Shown here: positions 51,152-60,589 of the stretch, in pieces | Position numbering within the stretch: the first letter of the stretch is position 1 | Layout: every line of letters begins with the position of its first letter | NCBI GenBank assembly: GCA_900542905.1 | Contig: UQPF01000001.1 | Coordinates: forward strand, 62,001-126,000 | Source of the DNA: an uncultured Collinsella sp. | GTDB taxonomy: Bacteria; Actinomycetota; Coriobacteriia; Coriobacteriales; Coriobacteriaceae | Direction of reading: 5' to 3' | DNA: 64,000 nucleotides | Made by a program: the position numbers and the translations under genes | The notes under the pieces: model-generated | Database searches by the model: none | The model's input: only the letters and a program-made list of their open reading frames with translations | What the model was told of the DNA's origin: nothing

Positions 51152-51946
51152 TTAAGCCTCCTCGGTCTTGCTCAGACCACCAAACCTACGGTCACGGCCC
51201 TGATAGGCCAAAATGGCGTCGACAAGGCCCCAACGATCAAAGTCGGGCCAATAGGTATCGGTGACGTAGAACTCGGAATAAGCCACCTGCCACAGCAGAT
51301 AGTTCGAAAGGCGCAGCTCACCAGAGGTGCGAATCACAAGCTCAGGATCGGGAAGACCGGCGGTATAAAGGTGAGAAGCCACCATGTCGTCATCAATTGC
51401 GGCAGGATCAATCTTACCGGCGGCAACGTCGAGCGCGATCTGACGGACAGCGCGGGTAATCTCGGCACGCGCGCCGTAGTTGACGGCAAGCGCCAGCGTC
51501 ATACCGGTGTGATCGGCGCACTCGGCAAGACCGCGTTCAAAAACGTCGCGGGTCTTCTTGGGCAGCGCGGAAATATCACCCAAAAAGACAACGCGCACGT
51601 TTTCGCGCTTCAGAAGCGGCAACTCGTCGATGAACGTCTTGGCAAACAGGTGCATCAAGACGTTGACCTCATGCTGCGGGCGGTTCCAGTTTTCGGTAGA
51701 AAACGCATAGGCCGAAAGCACGTCGACGCCCAGGCGCACGCAGGCGGTAATGATCTCGCGCAGCGAGACGATACCCGCCTTGTGGCCCTCGGTGCGTGCA
51801 AGACCGCGCGACGTGGCCCAACGACCGTTGCCGTCCATGATGCACGAGATATGGTGCGGAATGTTATTGAGGTCAAGGTCGGAAAAACCGACGCCCGCAG
51901 GGGCGTCGGCAAAGTACTCGACCAGTTTATGCTCGTCGTATTGCAC
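51152..51946 (-). CDS. uppS: Isoprenyl (undecaprenyl) diphosphate synthase
   Basis: A 264-residue cis-prenyltransferase with MDGNGRWATSRGL (catalytic Asp), the GHKAG segment and RTSGELRLSNYLLWQ near the end. Produces the C55 carrier for wall synthesis. GTG start; an approximately 30-residue N-terminal extension precedes the usual beginning. Confidence 0.95.
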   Translation of the reverse strand: MQYDEHKLVEYFADAPAGVGFSDLDLNNIPHHISCIMDGNGRWATSRGLARTEGHKAGIVSLREIITACVRLGVDVLSAYAFSTENWNRPQHEVNVLMHLFAKTFIDELPLLKRENVRVVFLGDISALPKKTRDVFERGLAECADHTGMTLALAVNYGARAEITRAVRQIALDVAAGKIDPAAIDDDMVASHLYTAGLPDPELVIRTSGELRLSNYLLWQVAYSEFYVTDTYWPDFDRWGLVDAILAYQGRDRRFGGLSKTEEA

Positions 51947-51947
51947 C

Positions 51948-52484
51948 TTAGATCTCCATGACCTCGGCTTCTTTTTCCTTCAGAAGCTCCTCGACCTTGG
52001 CGACATACTCATCGGTGTGCTTCTGGACCTTGGCCTGCTCGCGACGGACATCGTCCTCGGTGAGCTCCTCATCGCGCTCGAGCTTGTTGTTGAAGTCGCG
52101 ACGGATGTTACGGATAGACACCTTGGCCTGCTCGGCGTACTCGCGGCACTCCTTGACGAGCTCGCGACGGCGCTCCTCGGTGGGAGCCGGGAACGGCAGA
52201 CGAACGACGGTGCCATCGGAGTTGGGGGTAATACCCAGATCGGAAGCGCCGATGGCCTTGACGATAGCGTTGATGAGCGCCTTGTCCCACGGCTCGATGA
52301 GCAGCATGTGGGCCTCGGGGGTCTTGACGGCGGCAACCTGCGTGACCGGCGTGGGAACACCGTAATAATCGACGGTGATGTCGGACAGAATGTTGGCATT
52401 GGCGCGGCCGGTACGGACCTTGGAGAAGTTATGCTTGAGGGACTCGAGCGACTTGTCCATATGGGCGGTGATGTTCTCTGCCAT
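51948..52484 (-). CDS. frr: Ribosome recycling factor
   Basis: A 178-residue RRF, slightly shorter than the usual 185. Three-helix bundle with KVRTGRANANIL and RRDFNNKLERDEELTEDD signatures. Splits post-termination ribosomes with EF-G. Two bases after pyrH. Confidence 0.96.
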   Translation of the reverse strand: MAENITAHMDKSLESLKHNFSKVRTGRANANILSDITVDYYGVPTPVTQVAAVKTPEAHMLLIEPWDKALINAIVKAIGASDLGITPNSDGTVVRLPFPAPTEERRRELVKECREYAEQAKVSIRNIRRDFNNKLERDEELTEDDVRREQAKVQKHTDEYVAKVEELLKEKEAEVMEI

Positions 52485-52486
52485 GC

Positions 52487-53209
52487 TTAATCCTCCTGAT
52501 AGACGAGCGTGCCGACGGGCTCACCCGAAAGCGCGCGCTTGACGGTGTCCTCGCCATCGATGTTGAGGACCAAAATCGGCATACGGTTGTCCTGGCACAG
52601 TGCCGTAGCCGTGGAATCCATAACCTGCAGACCGCGGACGAGAACCTCGTGATAGGTAATCTTGTCAAAACGGACGGCGTCGGCGCACTTGACGGGATCC
52701 TTATCGTAGATGCCGTCAACCTTGGTGGCTTTAATCAGAATCTCGGCGCCGATCTCGCACGCACGAAGAGCCGCGGCGGTGTCGGTCGTAAAGTACGGAT
52801 TGCCCGAACCGGCGGCAAAAATAACGACGTTGCCCTTGGAAAGGTGGTTGATGGCGCGACGGCGAATATAGGGCTCGCAGATCTCGTTCATCTGGATAGC
52901 GCTCATCACGCGGCAGGGAACATCGTTATGCTCGAAGGCATCCTGCAGGGCGAGCGCGTTCATAACGGTTGCCAGCATGCCCATGTAGTCGGCCTGAGCA
53001 CGCTCCATGCCACCGGCAGCGCCTGCCATGCCGCGGAAAATATTGCCGCCGCCGACAACGACGCCGACCTCATGGCCAACGGCGAGCAGCTCCTTGACCT
53101 GCTTAGCAAGATGGTCGGTAACCTTGGGGTCGATGCCATATTGGCCGTCGCCCATCAGCGCTTCGCCGGAAAGCTTAAGAAGCACGCGTTTATATCGGAT
53201 GTCGGACAA
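52487..53209 (-). CDS. pyrH: UMP kinase
   Basis: A 240-residue hexameric UMP kinase: LKLSGEALMG start, GVVVGGGNIFRG loop, later STATALCQDN. TTG start at 53,209 with SD AAGGAGG. Conserved pyrH-frr arrangement, downstream of rpsB-tsf. Confidence 0.96.
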   Translation of the reverse strand: MSDIRYKRVLLKLSGEALMGDGQYGIDPKVTDHLAKQVKELLAVGHEVGVVVGGGNIFRGMAGAAGGMERAQADYMGMLATVMNALALQDAFEHNDVPCRVMSAIQMNEICEPYIRRRAINHLSKGNVVIFAAGSGNPYFTTDTAAALRACEIGAEILIKATKVDGIYDKDPVKCADAVRFDKITYHEVLVRGLQVMDSTATALCQDNRMPILVLNIDGEDTVKRALSGEPVGTLVYQED

Positions 53210-53268
53210 AGCGATCCTCCTTTAGATTGAACTCTCAACATTCTATCAAAGGCTCTAAGAAGAGCCAT

Positions 53269-53304
53269 GAAAAAGCAGGCTGTGAGTAAAACCCACAGCC
53301 TGCT
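53269..53304 (-). terminator. Rho-independent terminator of tsf
   Basis: AGCAGGCTGTG and CACAGCCTGCT arms with 10-base loop and TTTTT leftward. It separates rpsB-tsf from pyrH-frr. Confidence 0.88.
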
Positions 53305-53327
53305 CATTACCAGCTACAAGAGCTTAT

Positions 53328-54197
53328 TTACTCGCCACGGACCAGACGGTCAAAGGCAACGACGGTAATGGTGTCGCCGAGCTCCTTGGAGACCTGCTCA
53401 GCGTACTTCTTGATGGTGAGGGAGCTGTCCTTGATGAACTCCTGCTCGGTGAGCACGGACTGCTTGTAGAACTTCTCCAGACGGCCGACAGCCATCTTCT
53501 CCTGGATAGCCTCGGGCTTGCCGGACTCGGCAGCCTGGGCCATGTAGATCTGCTTCTCGTGCTCGACGGTCTCGGCCGGAACCTGATCGCGGGTAGCGCA
53601 GATCGGGGCGACAGCGGCAACCTGAAGGGCAACGTCGTGAGCGAAGGTCTTGAAGGATTCAGCCTGAGCGGTCTCAGCCTTCTCGAAGGCGAACTCGACG
53701 AGGACGCCGATCTTACCACCCATGTGGATGTAAGAAGCGAGCGCGCCGTTCTCGGCCTTGCGGGCAGCGAAGCGGGAGATCTTCATGTTCTCGCCCATGA
53801 TGTGAATCATCTCGGTGAGCTCGGAGGAAACGGTCTCCTCGCCCATCGGCTTCTCGAGCAGAGCGTCGACGTCAGCAGGCTCGGTGGTAGCGACAACCTC
53901 AGCGACCTTGGAAGCAAAGCCGGTGAACTTGGCGTTAGAGCCAACGAAGTCAGTCTCGCAGGAGAGCTCGAGCAGAGCGCCGGTCTTGCCATCCTCGGAG
54001 ACGAACGCGGCGACAGCGCCCTCGTTGGTCTCACGGCCAGCCTTCTTGGCAGCCTTGGCAAGGCCGTTCTTACGCAGAACGTCGACAGCGGCGTCCATGT
54101 CGCCGTCAGCCTCGACGAGAGCCTTCTTGCACTCCATCATCGGGGAGTCGGTCATCTCGCGGAGCTGCTTGACCATAGCGGCGGTAATCTGGGCCAT
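53328..54197 (-). CDS. tsf: Elongation factor Ts
   Basis: A 289-residue EF-Ts starting MAQITAAMVKQLRE with SD AAGGAA. N-terminal UBA-like domain and TDF motif (CETDFVGSN), followed by two core subdomains. Exchanges GDP on EF-Tu. 45 bases after rpsB. Confidence 0.97.
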   Translation of the reverse strand: MAQITAAMVKQLREMTDSPMMECKKALVEADGDMDAAVDVLRKNGLAKAAKKAGRETNEGAVAAFVSEDGKTGALLELSCETDFVGSNAKFTGFASKVAEVVATTEPADVDALLEKPMGEETVSSELTEMIHIMGENMKISRFAARKAENGALASYIHMGGKIGVLVEFAFEKAETAQAESFKTFAHDVALQVAAVAPICATRDQVPAETVEHEKQIYMAQAAESGKPEAIQEKMAVGRLEKFYKQSVLTEQEFIKDSSLTIKKYAEQVSKELGDTITVVAFDRLVRGE

Positions 54198-54242
54198 TGT
54201 GGTTCCTTTCAAAGAGATGAAAAAGAATTAACTAAGACTGAT

Positions 54243-54971
54243 TTACTCGGCCTTGGGCTCAGCGGCCATCTCGGCCTCGGAGACCTGCTCCTTGCCGGAG
54301 CCAGCGAGGCAGGCGTCAGCCATGAGCTCGCACATAAGGGTGACAGCGGAGATAGCGTCATCGTTGCAGGGGATGCCGTACTCGACCTCGTCGGGATCGG
54401 AGTTGGTGTCGATCAGGGCGACGACGGGGATGTTCAGGCGCTGGGCCTCCTTGATGGCGTTCTCCTCGCGCTTGGTGTCGATGACGAAGAGAGCCTGGGG
54501 CAGACCCTTCATGTCGCGGGCGCCACCGAGGTTGGTCTGGAGCTTAGTGAGCTCCTTGCCGAGAACAGCCTGCTCCTTCTTGGGGAGCACTGCCATGCGG
54601 CCGTCCTCGACCATGGCCTCGAGCTCCTCCATGCGGTTGATGCGGGAGCGGATGGTGACGAAGTTGGTCAGCATACCGCCGAGCCAACGCTGGTTGATGT
54701 AAGGCATGTTGGCGCGCTCAGCAGCGTTCTTGACGGCCTCCTGAGCCTGCTTCTTGGTGCCGACGAACAGCACGTTGCCACCCTTGGCGACGTTCTTGAC
54801 GAAGGTGTAGGCCTGGTCGGCGTCGAGGATGGTCTGCTTGAGGTCGAGGATGTAGATGCCGTTGCGCTCACCGAAGATGAACGGCTTCATCTTGGGGTTC
54901 CAGCGACGGGTCTGGTGACCGAAGTGGCAGCCGGCCTCGAGCAGGGTGCGGATATTAATCTTGGTAGCCAT
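54243..54971 (-). CDS. rpsB: 30S ribosomal protein uS2
   Basis: A 242-residue uS2 (MATKINIRTLLEAGCHFGHQTRRWNPKMKPF, given here in part) with full N- and C-terminal family features. The 219-base leader to 55,190 holds no gene. A GCAGGAA/TTCCTGC hairpin lies at about 55,119-55,138, possibly an S2 autoregulatory element. Confidence 0.96.
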   Translation of the reverse strand: MATKINIRTLLEAGCHFGHQTRRWNPKMKPFIFGERNGIYILDLKQTILDADQAYTFVKNVAKGGNVLFVGTKKQAQEAVKNAAERANMPYINQRWLGGMLTNFVTIRSRINRMEELEAMVEDGRMAVLPKKEQAVLGKELTKLQTNLGGARDMKGLPQALFVIDTKREENAIKEAQRLNIPVVALIDTNSDPDEVEYGIPCNDDAISAVTLMCELMADACLAGSGKEQVSEAEMAAEPKAE

Positions 54972-55190
54972 GTTAAACCTCCTGTGGTTTGCCTCCGCGC
55001 GGGGTCATCCTCCAAAACCAACCCGGACATGTGCTACCAAAGCCCGGGCACCACGGTATGAAGTAGCCGCGCGTGCGTGATAAAAACATGTTGCCGTGAA
55101 GCAACCCGATGAATGATAGCAGGAATGCCTCTTCCTGCCAACCCGCAATCAAAACCACACACCTGAGTGCGGCGCGGGACGTGCCAGCCA

Positions 55191-56111
55191 CTATTCGCCG
55201 CGGGGATGGGCTTGAGCCACAGCCCGCTTAAGCCGATCGGGTGTGAGATGCGTGTAGATCTGCGTCGTGGACAGGCTCGCATGACCTAGCAGCTCTTGAA
55301 CCGAGCGCAGGTCCGCACCGCCCTCGAGCAAGTCGGTCGCAAAGGTATGGCGCATCGCATGCGGGGCGATGTCGGCCGGAATGCCGGCGAGCGTCGCCAG
55401 CGTATGGAACCGCCGCCGGAGCATCGCGGCGCTCATGCGATTGCCGCGCGCCGATATAAGCAGCGGATGCGGCCCGGTAGCGAGGTCGCGGCGCTTTGCC
55501 CGAGCGAGCAACTCCGGCCTCCCCTCTTCAATATAGAGACGCGTCACATCGAGCGCACGACAATACAGAGGAACGATGCGCTCCTTGCTTCCCTTGCCCC
55601 ACAGGCGCAGCGTGCGCTCGGACCATGAGATGGATTCCACATTGAGCGCCGCAAGCTCTGAGATGCGGGCACCCGAGGCATAGAGCAACTCGAGCATCGC
55701 CGCATCGCGCAGCCCCGCGGGTGTTGAGGTATCAGGCGTCTTGAGCAGCGCCTCGACCTGCTGGGTCGTAAGGACGCCCGGCAGGTCACGCGGCAGCTTG
55801 GGCGACGCGATCGCCGAGACCGCATCGCCCTCGACAATCCCCTCGGCAGCCATCCAGCGATAGAGAGATCGAATAGCCGACAGGTGCGCCGCAAGCGTTC
55901 GGGGAGCCACCTGCTCACGCGAAAGCTCGGCAAGATAGCGACGAATGGTGCGCACGTCGGCAGCGAAAGCATCAATATCCTCGCGCTCGCACCAGGCAGC
56001 AAAGCGCTCTAGCCTCGAGCCATAGGCCGTCACCGTGTTGGGAGAAAGCCCCTCGACGCGTGCGATATAGGCGATAAAAGAGTCGACGGTGTCGTACAGG
56101 TCAAAGGCTAT
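55191..56111 (-). CDS. xerC: Tyrosine recombinase XerC, probable ATA start
   Basis: The catalytic domain is complete: SGARISEL, GKGSKERIVPL, PHAMRHTFAT, LLGHASLSTTQIYTHL. The first canonical start (GTG 56,033) would cut the core-binding domain. The same frame continues upstream for 26 codons that fit XerC (DTVDSFIAYIARVEGLSPNT), up to ATA at 56,111-56,109. That ATA overlaps the trmFO stop as ATAG and lies 9 bases after a GGAGG. With it the protein is 306 residues, the family norm. Resolves chromosome dimers at dif. Confidence 0.85.
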   Translation of the reverse strand: MAFDLYDTVDSFIAYIARVEGLSPNTVTAYGSRLERFAAWCEREDIDAFAADVRTIRRYLAELSREQVAPRTLAAHLSAIRSLYRWMAAEGIVEGDAVSAIASPKLPRDLPGVLTTQQVEALLKTPDTSTPAGLRDAAMLELLYASGARISELAALNVESISWSERTLRLWGKGSKERIVPLYCRALDVTRLYIEEGRPELLARAKRRDLATGPHPLLISARGNRMSAAMLRRRFHTLATLAGIPADIAPHAMRHTFATDLLEGGADLRSVQELLGHASLSTTQIYTHLTPDRLKRAVAQAHPRGE

Positions 56112-57451
56112 GACCGGTCGCCTCCAAACAAGTCGGAACGCGTGGCCAAGTAGGCATCGAGGGCCTCGAGCGCACGGTCCGCATAGGCCTGATAGCGGTC
56201 GCGCTTGCTGCGGCGCTTACCGTCCTCGAGTGGCGGCACCAGGCCAAAGTTGACATGCATAGGCTGATAGCCCACGGTGGCAGGATCGGTCGCATAGCCC
56301 ACGAGCGCACCCAGGGCGCCCACACGCGGCAACTCGACGCCCGCGGCACCGATAGCCTCGGCATAGGTGTTGAGCGCCGCGAGCAGACCTGTCGCCACGG
56401 CTTCCATGTACCCCTCGGTGCCGGTGATCTGACCGGCCAGGCGCACGCCGGTACCGGGCACGGCAAAGGTGCTATCGAGCACGTGAGGGGCGTCGACAAA
56501 GGTATTGCGGTGCATGACACCGTAGCGGAAGAACTCAGCGTTCTCCAGGCCCGGCACCATATGGAAGACGCGCTTCTGCTCGCCAAAGGTCAAGTTGGTC
56601 TGGAAGCCCACCAGGTTATAGGCGGTCTTCTCCTTGTTCTCGGCACGCAGCTGAATCGCTGCCCAGGGGCGACGTCCGGTACGCGGGTCGGTGAGGCCAA
56701 CGGGCTTCATGGCGCCAAAGCGAATAGCGTCCTTGCCGGTGCGTGCAACCTCCTCGGCAGGCTGGCAGGCCTGAAACAGATCGCCGCCCTCAAAGTCTTT
56801 GAGCACCACGCGGTCGGCCGTGGTAAGTGCCTCGATAAAGGCCTCGTACTCCTCCTTGTTGAGCGGAGCGTTGAGATAGTCGCCGCTCCCCTGCTCCTCG
56901 TAGCGCGACTGCGAAAACAGCACGTCCATATCGAGCGTGGAGGCATCGACGATCGGCGCCGCGGCATCGAAGAACGCAAGGGCGTCGCCACCGACGAGCT
57001 TCATGACCTCTTCGCTCAGCGCCGGTGAACACAGCGGGCCCGCGGCAATGACCACGTGGCCCTCGGGAATCTGCGTGACCTCGCCGTGCACGACCTCGAT
57101 ATTGGGACGGGCGGCAACCTCGGCCTCGACAAGCTCGGAAAACTTGACGCGGTCGACCGCCAAGGCGCCACCGGCGGGAACAGCCGCGCGATGGGCGCAA
57201 TCGAGCAGGACTGAACCCATGCGCTCAAGCTCGGCCTTTAACAAGCCCGCCGCAGAGTCCGGACGGGTCGATTTAAACGAATTGGAACAGACGAGCTCTG
57301 CCAGGTGATCGGTATGGTGGGCCGGGGAGCTCACCTGGGGGCGCATCTCGCGCAGCTTTACGGCAAACCCGCGGTCTGCCAGCTGAATCGCGCACTCCGA
57401 ACCCGCCAGACCGCCACCGATAACCGTCACCTGATCGAACTGCATCTGCAA
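56108..57451 (-). CDS. trmFO: Methylenetetrahydrofolate-tRNA-(uracil-54-C5)-methyltransferase TrmFO
   Basis: A 447-residue FAD protein: dinucleotide-binding VIGGGLAGSECAIQLADRG and the conserved cysteines of the folate-dependent family (NSFKSTRPDSAAGLLK, LLDCAH). Forms ribothymidine 54. Located dprA-trmFO-xerC as in Firmicutes. Confidence 0.95.
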   Translation of the reverse strand: MQMQFDQVTVIGGGLAGSECAIQLADRGFAVKLREMRPQVSSPAHHTDHLAELVCSNSFKSTRPDSAAGLLKAELERMGSVLLDCAHRAAVPAGGALAVDRVKFSELVEAEVAARPNIEVVHGEVTQIPEGHVVIAAGPLCSPALSEEVMKLVGGDALAFFDAAAPIVDASTLDMDVLFSQSRYEEQGSGDYLNAPLNKEEYEAFIEALTTADRVVLKDFEGGDLFQACQPAEEVARTGKDAIRFGAMKPVGLTDPRTGRRPWAAIQLRAENKEKTAYNLVGFQTNLTFGEQKRVFHMVPGLENAEFFRYGVMHRNTFVDAPHVLDSTFAVPGTGVRLAGQITGTEGYMEAVATGLLAALNTYAEAIGAAGVELPRVGALGALVGYATDPATVGYQPMHVNFGLVPPLEDGKRRSKRDRYQAYADRALEALDAYLATRSDLFGGDRS

Positions 57452-57459
57452 ACACCTTT

Positions 57460-58395
57460 CTAATTGACACGTTTTCCATTGTGACCGAAGGGCGTCTGGG
57501 CGTGAAGGGCAAACTTGGAGGGCGCATACCTTCCATCCATCATGCGCTCGATAAGGCCCTCGAGTTCAAGCGAACCCAAGAGTTTGAGTACGCCGACAGC
57601 ATCGAGCGAGACGAGCGCCGCGATGTCGTCGACCTTGAGCGGAGAGGCAATGAGCGCATGCATCACGGTCTGCTGTGTTTGATCCAGGTCGGCAATGCCG
57701 GGAGCATCGGGGCGCGAGTAGCGCAGAGTGCCGTAGATGCGTGAGATAGCCATCTCGATAGATTCCTCGTCGATGATGCAACAGGCACCGTTCGCAATGA
57801 GGTAATTCGTGCCACGCGACTCGGGCGATAGGATCGACCCCGGCACAGCGAGAAGTTCTCGCCCCAAATCCATAGCAGCCTCGGCTGTAGAAAACGTCCC
57901 GGAAGGCATACCCGCCTCGGATACAAAGAGGGCTTGCGACAGGGCCGCGATCACGCGATTGCGGCGCGGAAAGGCAAACTTGCGCGGACCCATGCCCCAC
58001 GGGGAGATCGACACGACCGCGCCACCCGTATCGAGCGTGCGCGTAATAAGCCCCGCGCTCGAGCGCGGATAGACCACGTCGGCGCCCGTCCCCAGCACCA
58101 CGACGTGTTTGCCGCCAGCGTTGACCGCAGCCCAACCCGAGGCCTGGTCACAACCGACCGCGCCGCCCGAAACTACCGTCACTCCCGCCTCGACCGCCAC
58201 CTTTGCCGCAAGCTCTGCCACGGCAAGACCATACGGCGAGGCCTTGCGCGCGCCGATGATGGAGACCGCGGGCGTCGAAAGCACCTCGGGGTTGCCGCGC
58301 ACATAGAGCGTCTGGGGTACATCAGAAAGCTCCAAAACGATCTCGGGATACAACGCATCACCTGGATGCAGCTCGTAGGTCCCCTCGGCCATCAT
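57460..58395 (-). CDS. dprA: DNA-processing protein DprA
   Basis: A 311-residue protein starting MMAEGTYELHPGD, SD GGAGGG. Rossmann DNA-binding domain (SIIGARKASPYG, VVSGGAVGCDQASG, VLGTGADVVYP) and C-terminal winged helix. Loads RecA on incoming DNA during transformation. ATGA overlap with comM. Confidence 0.94.
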   Translation of the reverse strand: MMAEGTYELHPGDALYPEIVLELSDVPQTLYVRGNPEVLSTPAVSIIGARKASPYGLAVAELAAKVAVEAGVTVVSGGAVGCDQASGWAAVNAGGKHVVVLGTGADVVYPRSSAGLITRTLDTGGAVVSISPWGMGPRKFAFPRRNRVIAALSQALFVSEAGMPSGTFSTAEAAMDLGRELLAVPGSILSPESRGTNYLIANGACCIIDEESIEMAISRIYGTLRYSRPDAPGIADLDQTQQTVMHALIASPLKVDDIAALVSLDAVGVLKLLGSLELEGLIERMMDGRYAPSKFALHAQTPFGHNGKRVN

Positions 58396-59915
58396 TGGTC
58401 CCTCCTTCCCTGGTACATCGCTGCCTCGAGCACGTGGTCCTGCGTCACTTGCTCGCTCTCGGCGACGTCGGCGATTGTACGCGCGATACGCACCAGTCGC
58501 ACGATGCCGCGACCCGTGAGATGTGTGCGCTTCGACAGGCCGAGCACACACTTCTCTGCCGCATCATCGAGCTCAAAGGTCGAAACGACGCCGTCAATGG
58601 ACCGTGTCTCGTCATCCTCGGCCTCGGCATCCGCATCGTCCATACGGGATTCGCGCCAAGCGCGAAAAGCGCGACCGCGCACAACGTAGTCACGTAACTC
58701 GGCAGACGACATACCCTCCGCACCCTCGATAATCACTTGGGGGTCGGGACGGGTCACATCGATCATCATGTCGATACGGTCGGCCAAAGGACCGCGCAGT
58801 TTAGACCGATAGCGCTCGACCATCGCCGCCGAGCAGCGACACGGCACCTCGCGATCACCCAAGAAGCCGCAGGGGCAAGGGTTACTCGCAGCCAGCAGCT
58901 GAAAGCGCGACGGGAAGGTAAAGGCCCCGTCGACGCGCACGATCCTCACATAGCCGCGTTCGATGGGCTGACGCAGCGTCTGCAGCACACCCGTGGGAAA
59001 CTCGGCAAGCTCGTCCAAAAAGAGCACGCCGCCATGAGCAAGGCTGATCTCACCCGGGTGCACCGGGCGCCCGCCGCCGATAAGGCCTGCGGTCGAAATA
59101 CTGTGGTGGGGACTGCGGAAGGGCCGGTGCCCCGCCAACAAGCCATCGATGTTCTCACCCAAGACCGAATGGATGCACAGCGCCTCCTGTTGATCCTCAA
59201 CGGAAAGCTCGGGCAGGATGCCGGTCATACGACGGGCGAGCATCGTCTTGCCCGATCCCGGGGACCCAATCATAAGCAAACCGAGCTCGCCGGCGGCCGC
59301 AAGCGCCATGCCGCGCTTGGCGACTTCCTGCCCCAGCACATCGGCATAGTCGAGTTCGGGCTCAAAGGTCGCCTCAACACCCTCGGAATCCAGATAATGA
59401 CGCACGGCATCGCCCATGCCGCGAGCAAGCTGAGACAGATGATCGATAAAGCCGCAATCAACGCCCGCAAGCGGCACATGCTGATCGGACCTGCCGGCGA
59501 TAAAGGACAGCCCCATGTCGCGAGCCAGCAGCTGAAACGCCACCTCGCCCTTGACGGGAAGCACCGTACCGTCCAAGCCGAGCTCGCCGGCGATAAGGCA
59601 GCGATCGAGGTTGTCACGGGGAATCTGCCCATCGGCCGCCAGAACCGCGATGGCGATGGGCAGATCAAAGCCGCTACCGGTCTTGCGAATATCGCCGGGC
59701 GCCAGATTGACCGTAATGCCCGAGCGCGGGATCTCAAAGCCGGCCGAGCGCATCGCACAGCGAATACGACCACGTGACTCCATCACCTCCATACTCGGGA
59801 TGCCGAGCATCTGAATGCCCGGAACGCCGCCGGCAAGCGAGACCTCGACCGTGACGTGAATCGCCTCGACACCGCGGATGCAGGCCGCGTGAACGGCAAA
59901 CGTCTCGAACGCCAT
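58392..59915 (-). CDS. comM: ComM/YifB family AAA+ helicase
   Basis: A 507-residue protein starting MAFETFAVHAACI. N-terminal Lon/ChlI-like domain, Walker A GSPGSGKTMLARR, Walker B VLFLDELAEFP, MCM-like sensor RYRSKLRGPLADRID, C-terminal Mg-chelatase-like. ComM drives branch migration in transformation. TGATG coupling to yraN. Confidence 0.93.
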   Translation of the reverse strand: MAFETFAVHAACIRGVEAIHVTVEVSLAGGVPGIQMLGIPSMEVMESRGRIRCAMRSAGFEIPRSGITVNLAPGDIRKTGSGFDLPIAIAVLAADGQIPRDNLDRCLIAGELGLDGTVLPVKGEVAFQLLARDMGLSFIAGRSDQHVPLAGVDCGFIDHLSQLARGMGDAVRHYLDSEGVEATFEPELDYADVLGQEVAKRGMALAAAGELGLLMIGSPGSGKTMLARRMTGILPELSVEDQQEALCIHSVLGENIDGLLAGHRPFRSPHHSISTAGLIGGGRPVHPGEISLAHGGVLFLDELAEFPTGVLQTLRQPIERGYVRIVRVDGAFTFPSRFQLLAASNPCPCGFLGDREVPCRCSAAMVERYRSKLRGPLADRIDMMIDVTRPDPQVIIEGAEGMSSAELRDYVVRGRAFRAWRESRMDDADAEAEDDETRSIDGVVSTFELDDAAEKCVLGLSKRTHLTGRGIVRLVRIARTIADVAESEQVTQDHVLEAAMYQGRRDQ

Positions 59916-60400
59916 CACGACACCTGCCAATCGAACGCGTTGTACTGATGCTCGATCTCGGCGATATGCCCGCCGCGAATGGTGACACCCACTGCATCGA
60001 AGCGGATCGCCTTGAGCGGATAGTGCTCCATGAGATAGCAACTTGCGATACGGCGATACCGACGCTGCTTTTGGGCATCCACGGCCTCCTCGGGAAAGAC
60101 CCGCGTGGTGCAATCCAGGGCGACGCGCCTGGTCTTGACCTCGGCCATCACCACGACATCGTCAAGCTCATCGAGCAGCACCAGATCGGCTTCGCCCTCG
60201 GTGCAACGATAACCCTGCTCCAGCAAGGTGTAGCCGCGCTCGTTAAAGTAGTCGATGGTGATCAGCTCGCCCAGCATGCCCAGCTCACGGGGACTGAGTC
60301 CCTTGATAAACTCGGGCGTCATCGCCCCGCAGTCGAGCTCGCCGTTTTCCCAACGCTCCTTGAGCTGCTGCGTCTTGCTCTTTTTGCTTGCGGCACTCAT
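59915..60400 (-). CDS. yraN: UPF0102 family endonuclease-like protein YraN
   Basis: A 161-residue protein starting MSAASKKSKTQQ with SD AAAGGAGA. PD-(D/E)xK fold: Glu in LGELIT, GEADLVLLD, AEVKTR. About 40 extra residues precede the core. Role unproven, probably DNA repair or transformation. Leads the yraN-comM-dprA cluster. Confidence 0.9.
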   Translation of the reverse strand: MSAASKKSKTQQLKERWENGELDCGAMTPEFIKGLSPRELGMLGELITIDYFNERGYTLLEQGYRCTEGEADLVLLDELDDVVVMAEVKTRRVALDCTTRVFPEEAVDAQKQRRYRRIASCYLMEHYPLKAIRFDAVGVTIRGGHIAEIEHQYNAFDWQVS

Positions 60401-60498
60401 GGGGTCTCCTTTCCCGCACACTGCATTGCCCCGATGATGAGGGCACCTTTCATGCGGGTAAGTACAGGAAGCAAACCAAAAGCTGACCAAATGCCGTC

Positions 60499-60540
60499 AA
60501 AAAACGGGCCGTACGCAGCAATGGTGTTGCATACGGCCCG
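60499..60540 (-). terminator. Rho-independent terminator of rnhB
   Basis: CGGGCCGTA (60,505-60,513) pairs with TACGGCCCG (60,532-60,540), with further inner pairing, and is followed by TTTTTT leftward. Confidence 0.88.
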
Positions 60541-60589
60541 CTACCAGCAGGTTTATAAAACCCCAGAGGTCCCTGTCTCCACAATTGGC

